This document shows positions 22,801-33,873 of a stretch of 64,000 bases of DNA, piece by piece. The DNA comes from Lycorma delicatula (lineage: Eukaryota; Arthropoda; Insecta; Hemiptera; Fulgoridae): positions 37,705,520-37,769,519 of the forward strand of contig NC_134464.1 in NCBI RefSeq assembly GCF_047948215.1, read 5' to 3'. Positions within the stretch are counted from its first letter, which is position 1. Each line of letters starts with the position of its first letter. The translations under genes and the position numbers were made by a program. Below the pieces are notes generated by a model. The model did not search any database. It was not told where the DNA came from and saw only the letters and a program-made list of their open reading frames with translations.

Positions 22801-23867
22801 CTCTCGATGGTTAGCTTCGGTCAACTAAATGTCCAGGGTGCCTATGTAGTCCAAGTTGAGTCAGGTGAAGTTGTCGAAAACCGGAGTTTCGATGTTGTTC
22901 TTCTACAACACCCGTACGTAGTCAAGGGTGATCTGCTGGGTTTTTCCAGGTTGGAAGAAATTTTTCGTTGGTGACAGTAAATCCGTCGTTCTGTGCAGGT
23001 AGTCTTTAGATAGCATCTTCATACGGCAAGCCTCTGGCACGCATCAGGTCGTTGTCAAGCTTGACATGAACGGTATGGATCTAGTTGTTAGTTCGTACTT
23101 TCATTACAGGGATGTCACTGAACAGCATTTGGAAAAATGGGATAGAATTGTTAGGCTGGTAGCAGGTCGTCCAATAATTATAGGTGCTGATGCAAGAAAC
23201 AAATCACCTCTTTGGCACAGTGGGATCACAGACGATGGCGGCAAATTGATTGTAGGGATCATCGCGCATCATCATTTTGATTTTTTTTATTGTAGCCGGC
23301 GAATTGTCTACTTTCATCGGTGCAGTTGAATTGCGGAGGGCCTTTCGTGGTACCAACATCAAATTTACCATTGGTAAAGATATCCCTGGTAGGATTCAGA
23401 ACTGGTCTGTAGTCATGATTGCGCGAGTGATCATCGACTAATAGTTTTTGATTTGATAGGCGGGCTGCGCGATGTCTACAGGGGGATACGTCCCTGTTCA
23501 ACAGGAGCACTTCTTGCAAAAGTGGGCGGATTGGCCTAAGTTTTCTAATATTCTTGCGGCCAGTCTTCGAGTTTTTGCTCAATGGCTGGACGATCTCCTG
23601 TTAGATGATCTGGCAGAAAATTTCTCTTCTGCGGTAGTTGAAGCCGCTGATCAGTCGATTCTCAGAGGTACGGGTCGAGAAAGAGTAGCTGGATGGTGGA
23701 CTCGGGACTTGATCGCGATGAAGCGGACTGTTGGTCGGCTCAGGAGAGCTGCACAGCGTGAAGATGATCCTGTTCAGCGTGCAGCCTTGCTTGCGAACTA
23801 TCGTCGGAAAAGGATCGAATATTTTCACAAGGTTAGGGCTTCTAAGCGTGATTTTTTATCCCATTGT
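22801..23867 (+). pseudogene. ORF2 endonuclease and linker of the R1-like LINE
   Basis: The endonuclease starts with FGQLNVQGAYVVQVESGE, like the 'LQVNxxGAYVAQ' start of R1-type enzymes. The catalytic 'QEPY' block reads QHPY, so its Glu is lost. GADARNKSPLWHS (about 23185-23222) is the conserved D-x-N block. The segment 23472-23870 (132 codons) is the Arg-rich region that joins endonuclease and reverse transcriptase in this clade (WWTRDLIAMKRTVGRLRRAA). Frameshifts lie between the pieces. The reading ends at a TAG that coincides with the start of the mariner fragment. Confidence 0.7.
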
Positions 23868-24172
23868 TAGACCATCCGCCTTATTCGTTTGACCTGGCAC
23901 CATGTGACTTTTATCTGTATTCCAAGGTCTAATCTGCATTAAAAGGAACAAGATTTCAGACCGTTGAAGCTGTGAAAGAAAAAGCGGCCCCGTCATGAAA
24001 GAGCTCACAGAAGAAGACTTCCAGCACAGTTTCGAATAGAAAATACGCATGGAGCGTTGTTGGGATAGAGGAGGGGGTGTATATTGAAGGAGATAATAAC
24101 TAAATATGTATAAATTTAAAATAAAATATTTTACAGCCTTTGACTCGTTATTTAATAGCCATATCTCGTATA
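23868..24172 (+). mobile_element. Mariner 3' end (transposase C-terminus)
   Basis: The segment encodes LDHPPYSFDLAPCDFY, the last catalytic block of mariner transposases ('PPYSPDLAPCDF', third Asp kept, Pro changed to Phe). Then come TRFQTVEAVKEKAA and a stop- and frameshift-ridden C-terminus ending in a YIEGDNN-type motif. The right edge reads CGTTATTTAATAGCCATATC and ends in CTCGTA, like the terminal repeat region of some insect mariners. The 5' two-thirds of the element are missing. Confidence 0.7.
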
Positions 24173-24494
24173 ATCACTTAATGAAAAATAAAATAATTTA
24201 TGAAAACCATTTCCCTAGAACAAACAGTTTTTAATTTATTTTAGCTACACAGTACTAAAAAAATTAAAATTCTATAAGCTTTAATTTTTTTATTCAGACC
24301 ATGTTAACTAACCTTAACTTTAATGACCTCAACTACTAAGAGTTACTGCCCTTTCATGAACTGCTTCACATACCTTCTGCACATATCCACCCTTTATGTA
24401 ATACTGTACATCCCAACCTCGTAGTGGAAGACACTCGCCTTCTGAACGCTTCCGGTCGCCACAGCACCCCCTTCGTTCCTAGCCTTTAACGCGA
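24173..24494. other. Short non-coding stretch
   Basis: AT-rich up to about 24400, then a GC-richer patch that may be the decayed upstream part of the Helitron helicase gene. Confidence 0.35.
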
Positions 24495-24502
24495 GTCGAG
24501 AT

Positions 24503-25470
24503 TTGTGTGGAAACGTTCAAACATTCGGGAATGCTTTGATATTGCTCGCAGGAGATTTTAGGCAAACATTGCCTGTAATTTCTCGATCGACACCAGCAGA
24601 CGAAATAAATGCTTGCCTGAAATATTCAACACTGTGGCGACACGTACGTACATTGCAGTTGACTACGAATATGCGTGTCCAGTTACAGAATGATCCATCA
24701 GCTGAGGTATTCTCACAACAGTTACTGGAAATTGTAAACGGACAGCTCCCAGTCGATGTGACGTCTAGACGAATATCATTTCCTGATAATTTTTGCAATT
24801 TAGTAACATCGAAAGAAGAACTGATCGAAAAAGTATTTCCTGATATTCAAATTAATCATAGAAATCACGATCGGCTCAGTGAACGAGCTATCCTTGCCGC
24901 AAAGAATAAAGATGTCTATCAACTTTATGTTATTCAATCCAGCATTCAAAGTGAGGAAATTACATTCAAGTCGATAGACACCGTTGTGGAAAGATGAAGT
25001 AGTTAATTATCCAACGGAATTTTTAAACTTACTTATCTGCCAGGGATGCCACCACACATATTAAAATTGAAAATAGGTGTGCCAATTATCCTGTTGCGGA
25101 ATATTAATCAGCCAAAACTCTGCAGTTAAGAAATTGATGAATAACGTAGTGGAAGCAACTATTTTAACGGGGCCTTTCAAAGGTGAAGATGTCCTCATTC
25201 CTCGAATAACCATGATCCCGACCGATACACCATTTCAATTTAAAAGATTGCAATTCCCAATTCGATTGGCATTTGCAATCACAATCAATAAAGCTCAATC
25301 TTTAGAATTGTGTGGTTTAGATTTAGATGCGGATTGCTTCTCACATGGACAACTGTATGTACGTGTTCCTGAGTCGGCAAACCAGGTAGCCTTTATATCT
25401 ACGCAGACAGTGGAAAACCAAAAAATATTGTATACCCACAAGTATTGCAAAATTAAACTTCTATGAAATG
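24503..25470 (+). pseudogene. Helitron helicase (Pif1-like), C-terminal half
   Basis: Frames 24503-24997 and 25077-25466, plus a bridging frame between them, give a helicase in order: ILLAGDFRQTLPVIS (Pif1 Walker B-like region), [49 protein letters not shown], and FAITINKAQSLELCGLDL. The last block lacks the 'GQ' of the usual NKAQGQS motif. HGQLYV follows, then the normal 'ACSRVG' only in another frame. The protein ends with KNIVYPQ-type residues. Frameshifts near 25000-25110 and 25360 inactivate it. In active elements this helicase unwinds DNA during rolling-circle transposition. Confidence 0.8.
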
Positions 25471-25516
25471 TATGCTTTGTTTTGTTTCTCATTTCTCATC
25501 CATGCAATCACAATGT

Positions 25517-25534
25517 GCCACAGCGAAGCGTGGC
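25517..25534 (+). repeat. Helitron 3'-terminal hairpin
   Basis: GCCAC (25517-25521) pairs with GTGGC (25530-25534) about ten bases before the presumed 3' end. Helitrons normally carry such a subterminal hairpin. Confidence 0.55.
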
Positions 25535-25544
25535 GGGTACAACT

Positions 25545-26290
25545 TTATTATATATAAAAATGTTAAGTTCGTTTGTACGCTTCAAAAACTCAAAATATTC
25601 TGCACCGATTGAGCAAAAATTTTAGCACAATATATAACCGAACGATATATAAACATCAAAGATTGTTTTTATTTATTTTTCGCATCAGTCACATACCCGC
25701 GACCGCGAGAAAACTGTTTTTTTAAAGGTCAGCTGAACGCTACAGGGTGAGGATCGCTGAAGCACGAACCCAAAGAACAACTGATCTGAATCTGCAATAC
25801 AATCGACTTGCGTTCCGGTACAATCCAGCTGTTGATTATAGTTCAAGTCGGCATGTTGTCATTGGCCAGATGAGTCATGTCTGTACCTGCCAGGCTCTAA
25901 AGTTTAATAATGAAACGAAAGGGATGTGTTGCGCTGGCGGAAAAATCAAATTGTCTCAACTTGGACCACATCCATTGAAAACTCTACTTGCTGGATCTAC
26001 GACTGAATCGAAGCATTTCCTATCTAACATCAGGAAATGTAACTCTTGCTTCCAAATGTCGTCATTTGGTGGAAATCGTGACGACTCAATTCATGCCAAC
26101 TTTTAAAATCAAAGGGCAATTATATCACAAAGCTGGCTCCCTGCTCCCGTTCCCAGATAGTGACCATAAATTCCTTCAAATGTACTTCATTGGTGATGAT
26201 AGAGATGAAGTCGATGCACGTTGTAGAATACATACCTCGCTAAGAAGATCCATTATTTCGCAGCTACGGCTATGAGGATTTTTTGTATGC
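25545..26290 (+). mobile_element. Helitron, 5' end and N-terminal coding part
   Basis: The TATATATAAAAATG start, followed by CACCGATTGAGC and TTTTAGCACAATATA, is typical of 5' ends of insect Helitrons as I remember them. It follows the 3' end of the preceding Helitron half directly. Coding homology is lost near 26280. Confidence 0.65.
25747..26275 (+). pseudogene. Helitron Rep-helicase, N-terminal fragment
   Basis: Two frames (25747-26106 and 25988-26275) joined by a frameshift near 26070 give the Helitron-like N domain: FRYNPAVDY, LKFNNETKGMCCAGGKIKL, STTESKHFLSNIRKCNSCF, then FMPTFKIKGQLYHKAGSLLP, DHKFLQMYFIGD and RSIISQL. The Cys pairs correspond to the zinc-binding region upstream of the Rep nuclease in this family. 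The Rep and helicase domains are absent. The upstream frame start is not certain. Confidence 0.75.
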
Positions 26291-27414
26291 CATTTCTTAT
26301 ACAATTCACCTCTGAGAAATGGTAATCCACAGCCGAACTGTTGTCCATGGCATAAATTGATTAATGATAATCCAACAGATTTTGATTAATTATACCCTAA
26401 TAAAATATCTAAAAAGTTTAATTAAACTGAAAATCATCATTATCAAGAATTTTACTCCAGTCATGTTCATATAAATATGATCTTAATTTATCATAATCCA
26501 GAACTCTTTAAAATCCTTAACAAAATTATTTTGAGTTCTGCCTTAGAAATAACAATGGCAACAGCCAGCCCTATGACCATTAAAATGTGTCAAAATGACA
26601 ACACTAGAAATATTGTGTTTATATAAACTTGATTTATAAAAAATGTAATAAATACTGGTTGGCTTATCATTATCAGTAACTCTAGTATCTATTAAAAAGG
26701 AGCTGTGAGGAGCTCATTCATACTGAGTATTTCTAGTATTTGTTCATCATTATTATCCATTCTTTAATATTAATGTTAATTAATATTAATTTAACTAATT
26801 ATTTAAATTTATACCTTATTAAATTGTAGGAAGAAGGAGAAGGTGAATGTCTTCAAGTCTAATTTTGCTTATTCCAGCTATAAACACAGAGTGTAAAAAA
26901 TAAACTAAATATATTCCAAAAGAATAACATCTCATCTGTATACAGTGACTCACAATCTATTGTCATACAAGTAAAACCCTCCATAACAGATGCAAACACA
27001 ATAAGCCCAGTAGCTTTAGAAAAATTACTACAAAAAAAAAAATTATATATATCCATCTGTTCTATATAAAGAAGCCTCATGAACTGATTTCGTGCATGTC
27101 TCAGAAAGACAATATCTTGTTTAATCTTCCAGCTGCTTACAAATGATAAAAAAAAGATCAAAATTCGTAATATTTCAGTGAATTATTAGGTTATTCTGAT
27201 TCATTAAGAAACTATTGTTTACATCATTAACACACTTCCACAGCAATATGTGATAATTACCTCCCATTATCATAGCAGAATTTAAAAATTCACATCAGTT
27301 ATCACAACCGGTAACCAGTAAAAATGAATTTGCATAACATGTACAACAAACACCATTTTTTCACACACATCCATAGATATTACTATATCCCCATTATCAA
27401 TCAAGTACACAAAA
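26291..27414. other. AT-rich non-coding stretch
   Basis: No confident element. A weak RNase H-like DSQSIVIQV on the plus strand near 26945 is too short to call. Confidence 0.4.
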
Positions 27415-27465
27415 CAACACACACACACACACATTCATACACACACACACACACACACACACTCA
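27415..27465. repeat. (CA)n microsatellite
   Basis: Two runs of AC/CA dinucleotides separated by TTCATAC. Confidence 0.95.
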
Positions 27466-27973
27466 CTCATTCCCATAACCAAAAAGAAAAAATCATCAAT
27501 CTGTCTATCCAGAGAAAGACAATACTCCTATGAAGCTCCTAAACAAATCGTAGGTTAACTCTTCATTAATTACTGGTGGTATACAATAGAGTACAAAGTG
27601 AAAATGCTTAACTTAAAACATTGAAGAAAAAATTTTCTGAATTCAGTAAGTAATGTAATTAAATTTATGTAATTAATTGAATGTTTCTATAGAATACACA
27701 AGCAGAAATGGAATTGAAAAACAAGTAATTGTAGTAACTCAGCAGTCCCTTTAAGAGTCTTAATTCACTACATTTATGATTTAACTCTTATTCTAATTAT
27801 CATTAACAATTATGTATTTCAGCACATGGCTTTAAGGATTTAAGTCCGAGGATGACTATAACTTTAGTCGCAGACATATTATCATTTATTTAACAGTAAA
27901 TCAATTTTCCTGTTGTGGAACACCACTTTTCTCTGTAGATTTGGGTGGCCACCTTGAAGATCTACCAATTTTC
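27466..27973. other. Non-coding stretch
   Basis: Nothing recognised. Confidence 0.4.
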
Positions 27974-27983
27974 AGTAGACATA

Positions 27984-28043
27984 CCGGGCGATGATAACGC
28001 CCAAGCGTTTTCGCCCACAAACAACCAAAAAAAAAAAAGATAA
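27984..28043 (+). mobile_element. 60-bp, severely 5'-truncated retroelement tail with TSD
   Basis: AGTAGACATA occurs at 27974-27983 and again at 28044-28053. Between the copies lies a GC-rich 3' end with a stem-loop (GGGCG ... CGCCC around ATGATAA) followed by an A-rich tail. This is the structure of a LINE (or SINE) insertion truncated to its last 60 bases. The parent family is not identified. Confidence 0.75.
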
Positions 28044-28053
28044 AGTAGACATA

Positions 28054-28825
28054 GACATTCATGTAAACATGGTTATACAGATTCTCCCAGCCAATATCTG
28101 AAAATTTTACTTTTTCTTGTACATTTCAGGAACTTAACTTTAGTTCGAAAACAAATAAATTTGACTATTTAATAGGGGTAGTCTGTAAGTTTCAGAACTT
28201 CTTTAAAAAATTCTGTGATAATTGTCAATCATTACTTCATTTAACTGAAACCCAACTACAGGTGATATTCTATTCAAAATACCAAAAACATGCTCAAGTT
28301 TTCTCAAAGGGTTCCCGATTATATTTTCTCAAGTACTGGTTTATATTATTATTTTTAGTAATTAAAATTTTTCTCCAATTTTTTAATTTTAATTTTCATC
28401 ATTTATTTTCAACAGTTAGAAAAAGATTATAATCATGTTATTCCATTTTTGAATTTATGGAAGTATCATTTCATAAAATTGATTTAATTATATCCTTTTT
28501 TTCTTGTTTCAGTAAAATTACCTTTTCAGTGTTATCAGATTTGCTTAAAATCATTAACTGATAAACTCTCTTTAATTTGTCTTTTCCCTTTCTTTTTTTC
28601 TTTTGTACCAGAACTCATTCTTGATGTCATTTATAATTTCTGAATTATTAATTCTGTTAAAAATTTTACTAAATAAAAATTTAATTTTCAATAAACACTA
28701 CCGGTGTTGACACAGGTACGGTTATAGATGTTTAAATACTTAGAAAATACTGCCAGATGAAGGAAAATTTAAAAAAATGGTAAAGAAAAACTGGGAAAAC
28801 AAAGTAAGTACTTTTATTCATTTTA
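28054..28825. other. AT-rich non-coding stretch
   Basis: Nothing recognised. Confidence 0.4.
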
Positions 28826-29445
28826 GGATGAGCTATACTGGAGTTAGTGGCAGAAAGGAAGTTGCAGGTGCAGTGGCCATATTTAATGATCGTGAGTAAT
28901 AATAATAATAGGTATTCAAAGTACCTGGGTGAATGTGATAGTTATTGCAAAGCCTTCATTTAGGTGCTAAAAAGAAAACTGTATTCTGATGATGTTCCCA
29001 TTGAAAAGCTGTAATATATTGGGCACATACAAAAGTGAATAGGGTCTTATTTGAGATGGTTGTTTGAAGATTACAAAGAAAAAAAACATTTTTTCATTTA
29101 GAAAAAATGAGAAGAAATGTTTTACATAAAATATACATTTATCAAAGACTGCACAAAAATTCGGGAAAAATTTGTGAACAGTGTACTCACAAACATTGTT
29201 TACCACCAGCTGTAGCTCAAGTTATCAAATCAATCTTTGAAAGCCTATCAGATAGAAACCTGTTATGGAAATGTTTACGTGGCATTACCCAAAATTCCAA
29301 GGAATCTTTTTATAGTGTCATCTGGAACAGACTTCCCAAAATGTTTTTGTTGATGCATTCAAAGTTGAAGTATATGATGCTGTCTTCTCTTTCAATGAAG
29401 TTGCTTAGGAAATTATGTTTATTTAAACACTTAGTATTTTAACTC
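28826..29445 (+). pseudogene. Mutator-like transposase relic
   Basis: Pieces appear in the order of the insect family annotated as having a Mutator-like transposase domain. First is MSYTGVSGRKEVAGAVAIFN (about 28829-28888), then KYLGECDSYCKAF, then IEKL-YIGHIQK. The clearest part, 29107-29440, has SGKICEQCTHKHCLPPAVAQ, VIKSIFESLSDRNLL, CLRGITQNSKESF and VIWNRLPK. The family pattern there is CxxxTQNxNESxNxxIWxRxPK; the Asn before Glu is changed to Lys. The region between 28900 and 29100 is interrupted by stops and a TAA-rich insertion, and part of the domain is missing. Confidence 0.6.
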
Positions 29446-30499
29446 GGTCATAATGCAATAAATATCTACTAAGAAATTGACAGAGCAAGAATTAGTAAGG
29501 GACTATTTCATGCAGTTCTATTTGTGAAAATTCTTATTCTTTAATTTTTAAGTATAATTTTCTCAAAAACTTGTTGAGCTTGTTGAGCTAGGATGATGAA
29601 ATTTATGCTAGAACCGTGTTAGAGTGTTTTAAATGTGCTCTTTCTAGCCAGCCATTAACCACTCAACAGAAAAATTTGTTCATTATTTTTTATAGAAAAA
29701 ACAGAAAAATGTGGTAAATGAAAAAAAATATTAAAAAAATTTTGTTTAAAGTTATTTAACTGCACAAAAATCAGTAAACTGTGAAAGTTATGAGGTAAAT
29801 AACTTGGTTTTTGAATCAAAAAGGTAAATACTTCTAAAAGTGTATCTAAAGTTTGACAATTTACTTTAATAATATAGCGTATACTATCTTCCCTTAAAAA
29901 AATGTAAAAAGTTTTCCATTCTAGTGATGGGTTGATCTCATAGAATCAAATACCCAGTTTAATGGTATATTTTCTTACAGTCATGTTTCATTTTTTGTAC
30001 GTACGAGTTAGTAATGAATGATATTGAATGAAGGAATACCAAGGTGTAACTGGGTAGAGAAAGGGATTTAATTTTACAAGTATATATTATGTTTTGTTAT
30101 TTTCAAATTATATTTGACGTTGATCTCATTAATTGGTTCTGGGTAAGACTTTTAACTACTCCAATCTACTCCTGATCATTCTCTTGCACTTGCACTGCCT
30201 ACTCCTTGAAGAGATAGGAACCGTGAAAATTGTATTATCACAAACATATATGTGGGTAATATAATTTCCAACAAGATCCATCCATTGTGCCACGGTGGTA
30301 TCCTTAAAAAGCCAGCGGGGGGCCAGCTGCTTCTTTATTGGTACTAAGTGGGACGTAACCTCTACCTGTGGTAGTATATGGAAACATTGTTTCCTTACTA
30401 GTAGTTGCACAATAAGCCAGAAATTGGCTTAGGTACATACTGTAATATAATAATTAAAAATTATTTAGATTTAATTTTATTATAACATTTTTGTATGCT
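29446..30499. other. Non-coding stretch
   Basis: A GC-richer patch at about 30160-30410 has an open minus-strand frame that I cannot assign. CTTCTTTATTGGTA inside it recurs near 31389. Confidence 0.35.
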
Positions 30500-30735
30500 A
30501 GCCCACCTGACTGGTCTTGCGGTTAAATTGTCGCAAATCAGTTGTTTAACAGGTGATTTTCGAAGTTGAAGGTTGCTTTTATACGAATTTAAATACTAGA
30601 TAGCGGACTTTGGTGGTTGGGGTTCAACTAACCACACATCTCAGGATTGGTAGGTCTAAGTCTGGTACGAGACTACACTTCATTTGCATGTCATCCTCAT
30701 CTAATCGGGCCATGCTTATTGTTCATAAGTTGAAC
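30500..30735 (+). mobile_element. tRNA-derived SINE copy
   Basis: Starts with a tRNA-like head (GCCCACCTGACTGGTCTTGCG, of which TGGTCTTGCGG is A-box-like) and continues with CGCAAATCAGTTG. The body shares TTTGGTGGTTGGGGTTCAAC, TAACCACACATCTCAGGA, GAGACTACACTTCATTTGCA and a CATCCTCAT block with the copy at 37592-37898. The B-box has decayed. Confidence 0.75.
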
Positions 30736-32652
30736 ATATTGCAACATACACTTTAGGAATATAAAAAAGTTTTGTATAGTACTACATTTTTCTATATTAT
30801 TTTTTTTTTTTATTGTTGATTTTATTAAAATCTTATTTAAAAAGTAAAAGCTATGTATGAAATTTAATATTTTTATATTTAATCCATTTAGAAAGTATAT
30901 GCAGAAATTACGTCGTTAAAATGAATTTAGCAAAGTACAAACTAACCTCCACTTCAGCTACCATGTAATCAAGATGTCACATCTCTTTGAATTCTGATTA
31001 AAAGTTAGTAAATCATATTCACGGTCGGAGGAAAACCGTTTTTGATAGAAACAGAAATATTATATAATTTATTACATCTAGAGGTCTACCTTGGATAAAA
31101 TAGTTTCGGTATACATATGCGTTTGCCGGTACAGAAAAGTTGACTTCTCCCTCTCTTTTACTTAAGAAACTTTCAAAGCAGAAGGAAAGCGATTAAAATT
31201 CATTTATGAACTGTGATTAACAAGAGTTATTTCTTGGGCCTCTAACTTCCATAGTCATGAGGTAATTTAGTTAAATATGGCAAAAAACAAAAATCGGTTT
31301 TTGCTGTTCCCATCCTGGGCAAAATTACTGTAAACCAATGAGTTGTGGGTGGAACGAGCAGGTGCTGCCTGGAAGTAACTTTTACTGCCTTCTTTATTGG
31401 TAGATTGGCCATACTTACTATTTATTTATTTTCCATTCACTTGATGATGGATGAGTTATGTGAATGCCGGGCAGATGCTCTACCTCTACCTATACCTGTG
31501 GTCACTGAGACCTTGACACCCAATGCATAGTAAGTGTGATGTGTGTATAGATCATTTGTGGTATTTATTTCTGATTTGGTGGCTGAAAATTGAACTTATG
31601 TTCTGTCAGCTAAAGCTACTTACACTCTCCTACCAAGTGCAAATGCAAATAGCTTTTCTTTTAATGTTAAATATTTTATGCGCTTCATTATTAGTCCATT
31701 GACTATTATTGTTATTATTTTTATGAATTTTTACATGAGCCTTATGAATAATTATGAAACATTTTAGTACTTCAGTACTTTTTATAAAAATTTAGTACTT
31801 TCTTCAGAGGCATAATATTTATAAAAATCGAATGTCAGCTATTTATGAAACATAAATACAATTTAATTAGCAAATGTATTACCTTTCAACTTGACTATCA
31901 TATGAATGCCCTGTCAGGGGAATCACTGGACGTAAAATTTTTCATGCTAGCTCATGATCACAAGCTCAGTTCATTATGTTCTTTCTGTGTTTGGGTTGCA
32001 TATCTGGTGTGATGGATAATAATTATTTTTAGTGGTAAGTGTTGTATTGTGCAAGTCTAAAAAATTCATATACAGTATAATTATGCAGGATGGAAAAAAC
32101 TACACAGTTTATATTTGTAATTTCAAAAGAAAAAATAGTTTTTGATCATCTAGCTAAAAGTGTTGCTTTGACATCACAGGCCAATAAGTGACTAAATGTG
32201 TAAGTAGTAATGATTCACTCTCAGATACCGATTTACCTAGCTCAGCTAAAGAAAAAAAGTTTAGTAATGCTTAGTTTGATGATCTTTATTAAAATCTTGG
32301 ATTCTGCATAGTGACGATAAAAAAATGAATGCTGTACTATAATATAATAATTAATAATAAATATTATAATTAATAATATAATATTGAAATTAACAGCAGC
32401 AAAAGCCTTATGATGAGACATGCAAATTATCCCTTAGAATAAAGCAAATGTAAAATATACCACCATCTCTAAAAGATCCTGTCACGATTTTTGTACGCGC
32501 ACGCGCGACTGTGTACACTCCTATATAGAAAAAAAATAATACTGAGAAATATTTACTCTATTACTAGAAAACCGTAGGATGAATTATTAATAAGTTTATA
32601 AATCTTCTTCTTGCTTAAAAATACCAAAAAAGTACCAAATTCATAGATTACA
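30736..32652. other. Non-coding stretch
   Basis: Contains an open plus frame at 31345-31530 that matches nothing I know, and AT-rich sequence. No confident element. Confidence 0.35.
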
Positions 32653-32654
32653 TA

Positions 32655-32846
32655 CGAGGTGCGACAATAAAGTAATGAGACTGATTTTTCTTTGCGAGAT
32701 GTGGCAACCTTGCAGCTTGCGTAGGCACACCATCTTTTTAACCTTGGTCTTTAAGCTACTTCTAGTCCAAGCGGCACATTGATGCGACTGCTCGGTCGTG
32801 AATTGTGCTGTAATAAGTGAACACGTGTTTGTGTCTCTCGTCACAG
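32655..32846 (+). repeat. Left terminal inverted repeat of the long-TIR mariner
   Basis: Pairs with 33776-33965 with about ten substitutions and one small indel. Read backwards it contains a decayed copy of the transposase C-terminal codons. Confidence 0.9.
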
Positions 32847-32848
32847 AA

Positions 32849-33873
32849 ATGAAACCGAAAATATTGCGCGACGGTATGACATTTCTTTTTGCGTTAAATC
32901 TGGTGAAAACGCGACGACAACTTACGGTATGCTTCAGAAGGCTTTTGGAGAGGAGGTTATGTCAAGAGCTCAAGTTTTTCGGCGGCATAAAATTTTTTGC
33001 GAAGGCATAAAATGTTGAAGATGAAGACCGCAGTGGACGACCATCAACCTCACGGACAGATGTCAACTTGACCGGGGTGCGTGAAATCGTACGATCTGAT
33101 CGAAGATTATCCGTGAAAATGATCGCAGAAGAACTCAACATCGATCGAGAACGGTTCGTCTAATATTAACTGAAGATCTTGGTATGAGAAAGATTTGTGC
33201 AAAAATGGTCCCCAAAAATCTCACACAAAAGCGAGAAACACGGAAAAATGTGGCAGCGGATCTGTTAGAGCAAACGGAAATCGATCCAGATTTGTTGAGC
33301 CGTGTTATCACTGGTGATGAAGGTTGGTTTTTTCAATACGATCCAGAGACAAAACGCCAAAGTTCGCGATGGTGCTCAAAGGGATCACCCGGACCTAAAA
33401 AAGCTCGCATGTCAAAGTCAAAAGTGAAATGCATGCTTGTGTGCTTCTTCGATTCCAAGGGAATTGTTCATAAAGAGCGGGTGCCTCCTGGACAAACAGT
33501 TAATCGATATTTCTACAAAGAAATTTTAGAGAGACTTCGTAAACGAGTTCTTCGTGTCCGTCCCGACATCGCTGAAAATTGGATTCTGCATCACGATAAT
33601 GCGCAATCCCATACTGCTCTGTCAGTCCGGCAATTTTTAACCTCAAAACAAATTTCAGTACTACCACAGTCACCTTATTCACCAGATATCGCTCCGTGCG
33701 ACTTTTTTCAATTTCCAAGAGTCAAAATGGCGGTCAAGGGACACCATTTTCAAACAACACAAGATGTCCAAAAAGCTGTGACGAGGGACATAAACACGTG
33801 TTCACTTATTACAGCACAACTCACGACTGAGCAGTTGCATCAATGTGCCGCTTGGACTAGAAGTAGCTTATAG
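32849..33873 (+). pseudogene. Mariner transposase, frameshifted N-terminus, intact catalytic half
   Basis: ATG at 32849 opens the N-terminal part (MKPKILRDG), but frameshifts before 33180 break it. In other frames AFGEEVMSRAQVFR, DRSGRPS and KMIAEELNID, from the helix-turn-helix DNA-binding region, are visible. From 33184 the frame is open for 229 codons and holds the catalytic core: VITGDEGWFF (first Asp), WILHHDNAQSHTALS (second Asp) and PPYSPDIAPCDF-type QSPYSPDIAPCDFF (third Asp, 34 residues after the second; the mariner DD34D signature). After KAVTR the C-terminus lies in the right terminal repeat (DINTCSLITAQL to WTRSSL) and does not resemble the usual 'MERC...GDYFEG' mariner tail. Confidence 0.85.

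Larger units (their letters stand above)
21120..23867 (+). mobile_element. R1/LOA-like LINE, 5' two-thirds, decayed
   Basis: This GC-rich block contrasts with its AT-rich surroundings. It carries a gag-like ORF1 relic followed by the endonuclease and linker part of ORF2. It stops abruptly at 23867, where a mariner 3' fragment begins, so the reverse transcriptase domain is missing. The 5' border is a guess. Confidence 0.75.
24495..25544 (+). mobile_element. Helitron, 3' half (helicase end and 3' terminus)
   Basis: Contains the C-terminal Pif1-type helicase of an insect Helitron, followed by a probable Helitron 3' end: a short hairpin (25517-25534) and GGGTACAACT. The canonical CTRR terminus is not clear and may have mutated. 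The Rep domain and the first half of the helicase are missing. Confidence 0.75.

Noticed and set aside
26859..27161. Open minus-strand frame of 100 codons
   Set aside because: Hydrophobic, AT-driven composition and no recognisable motif.
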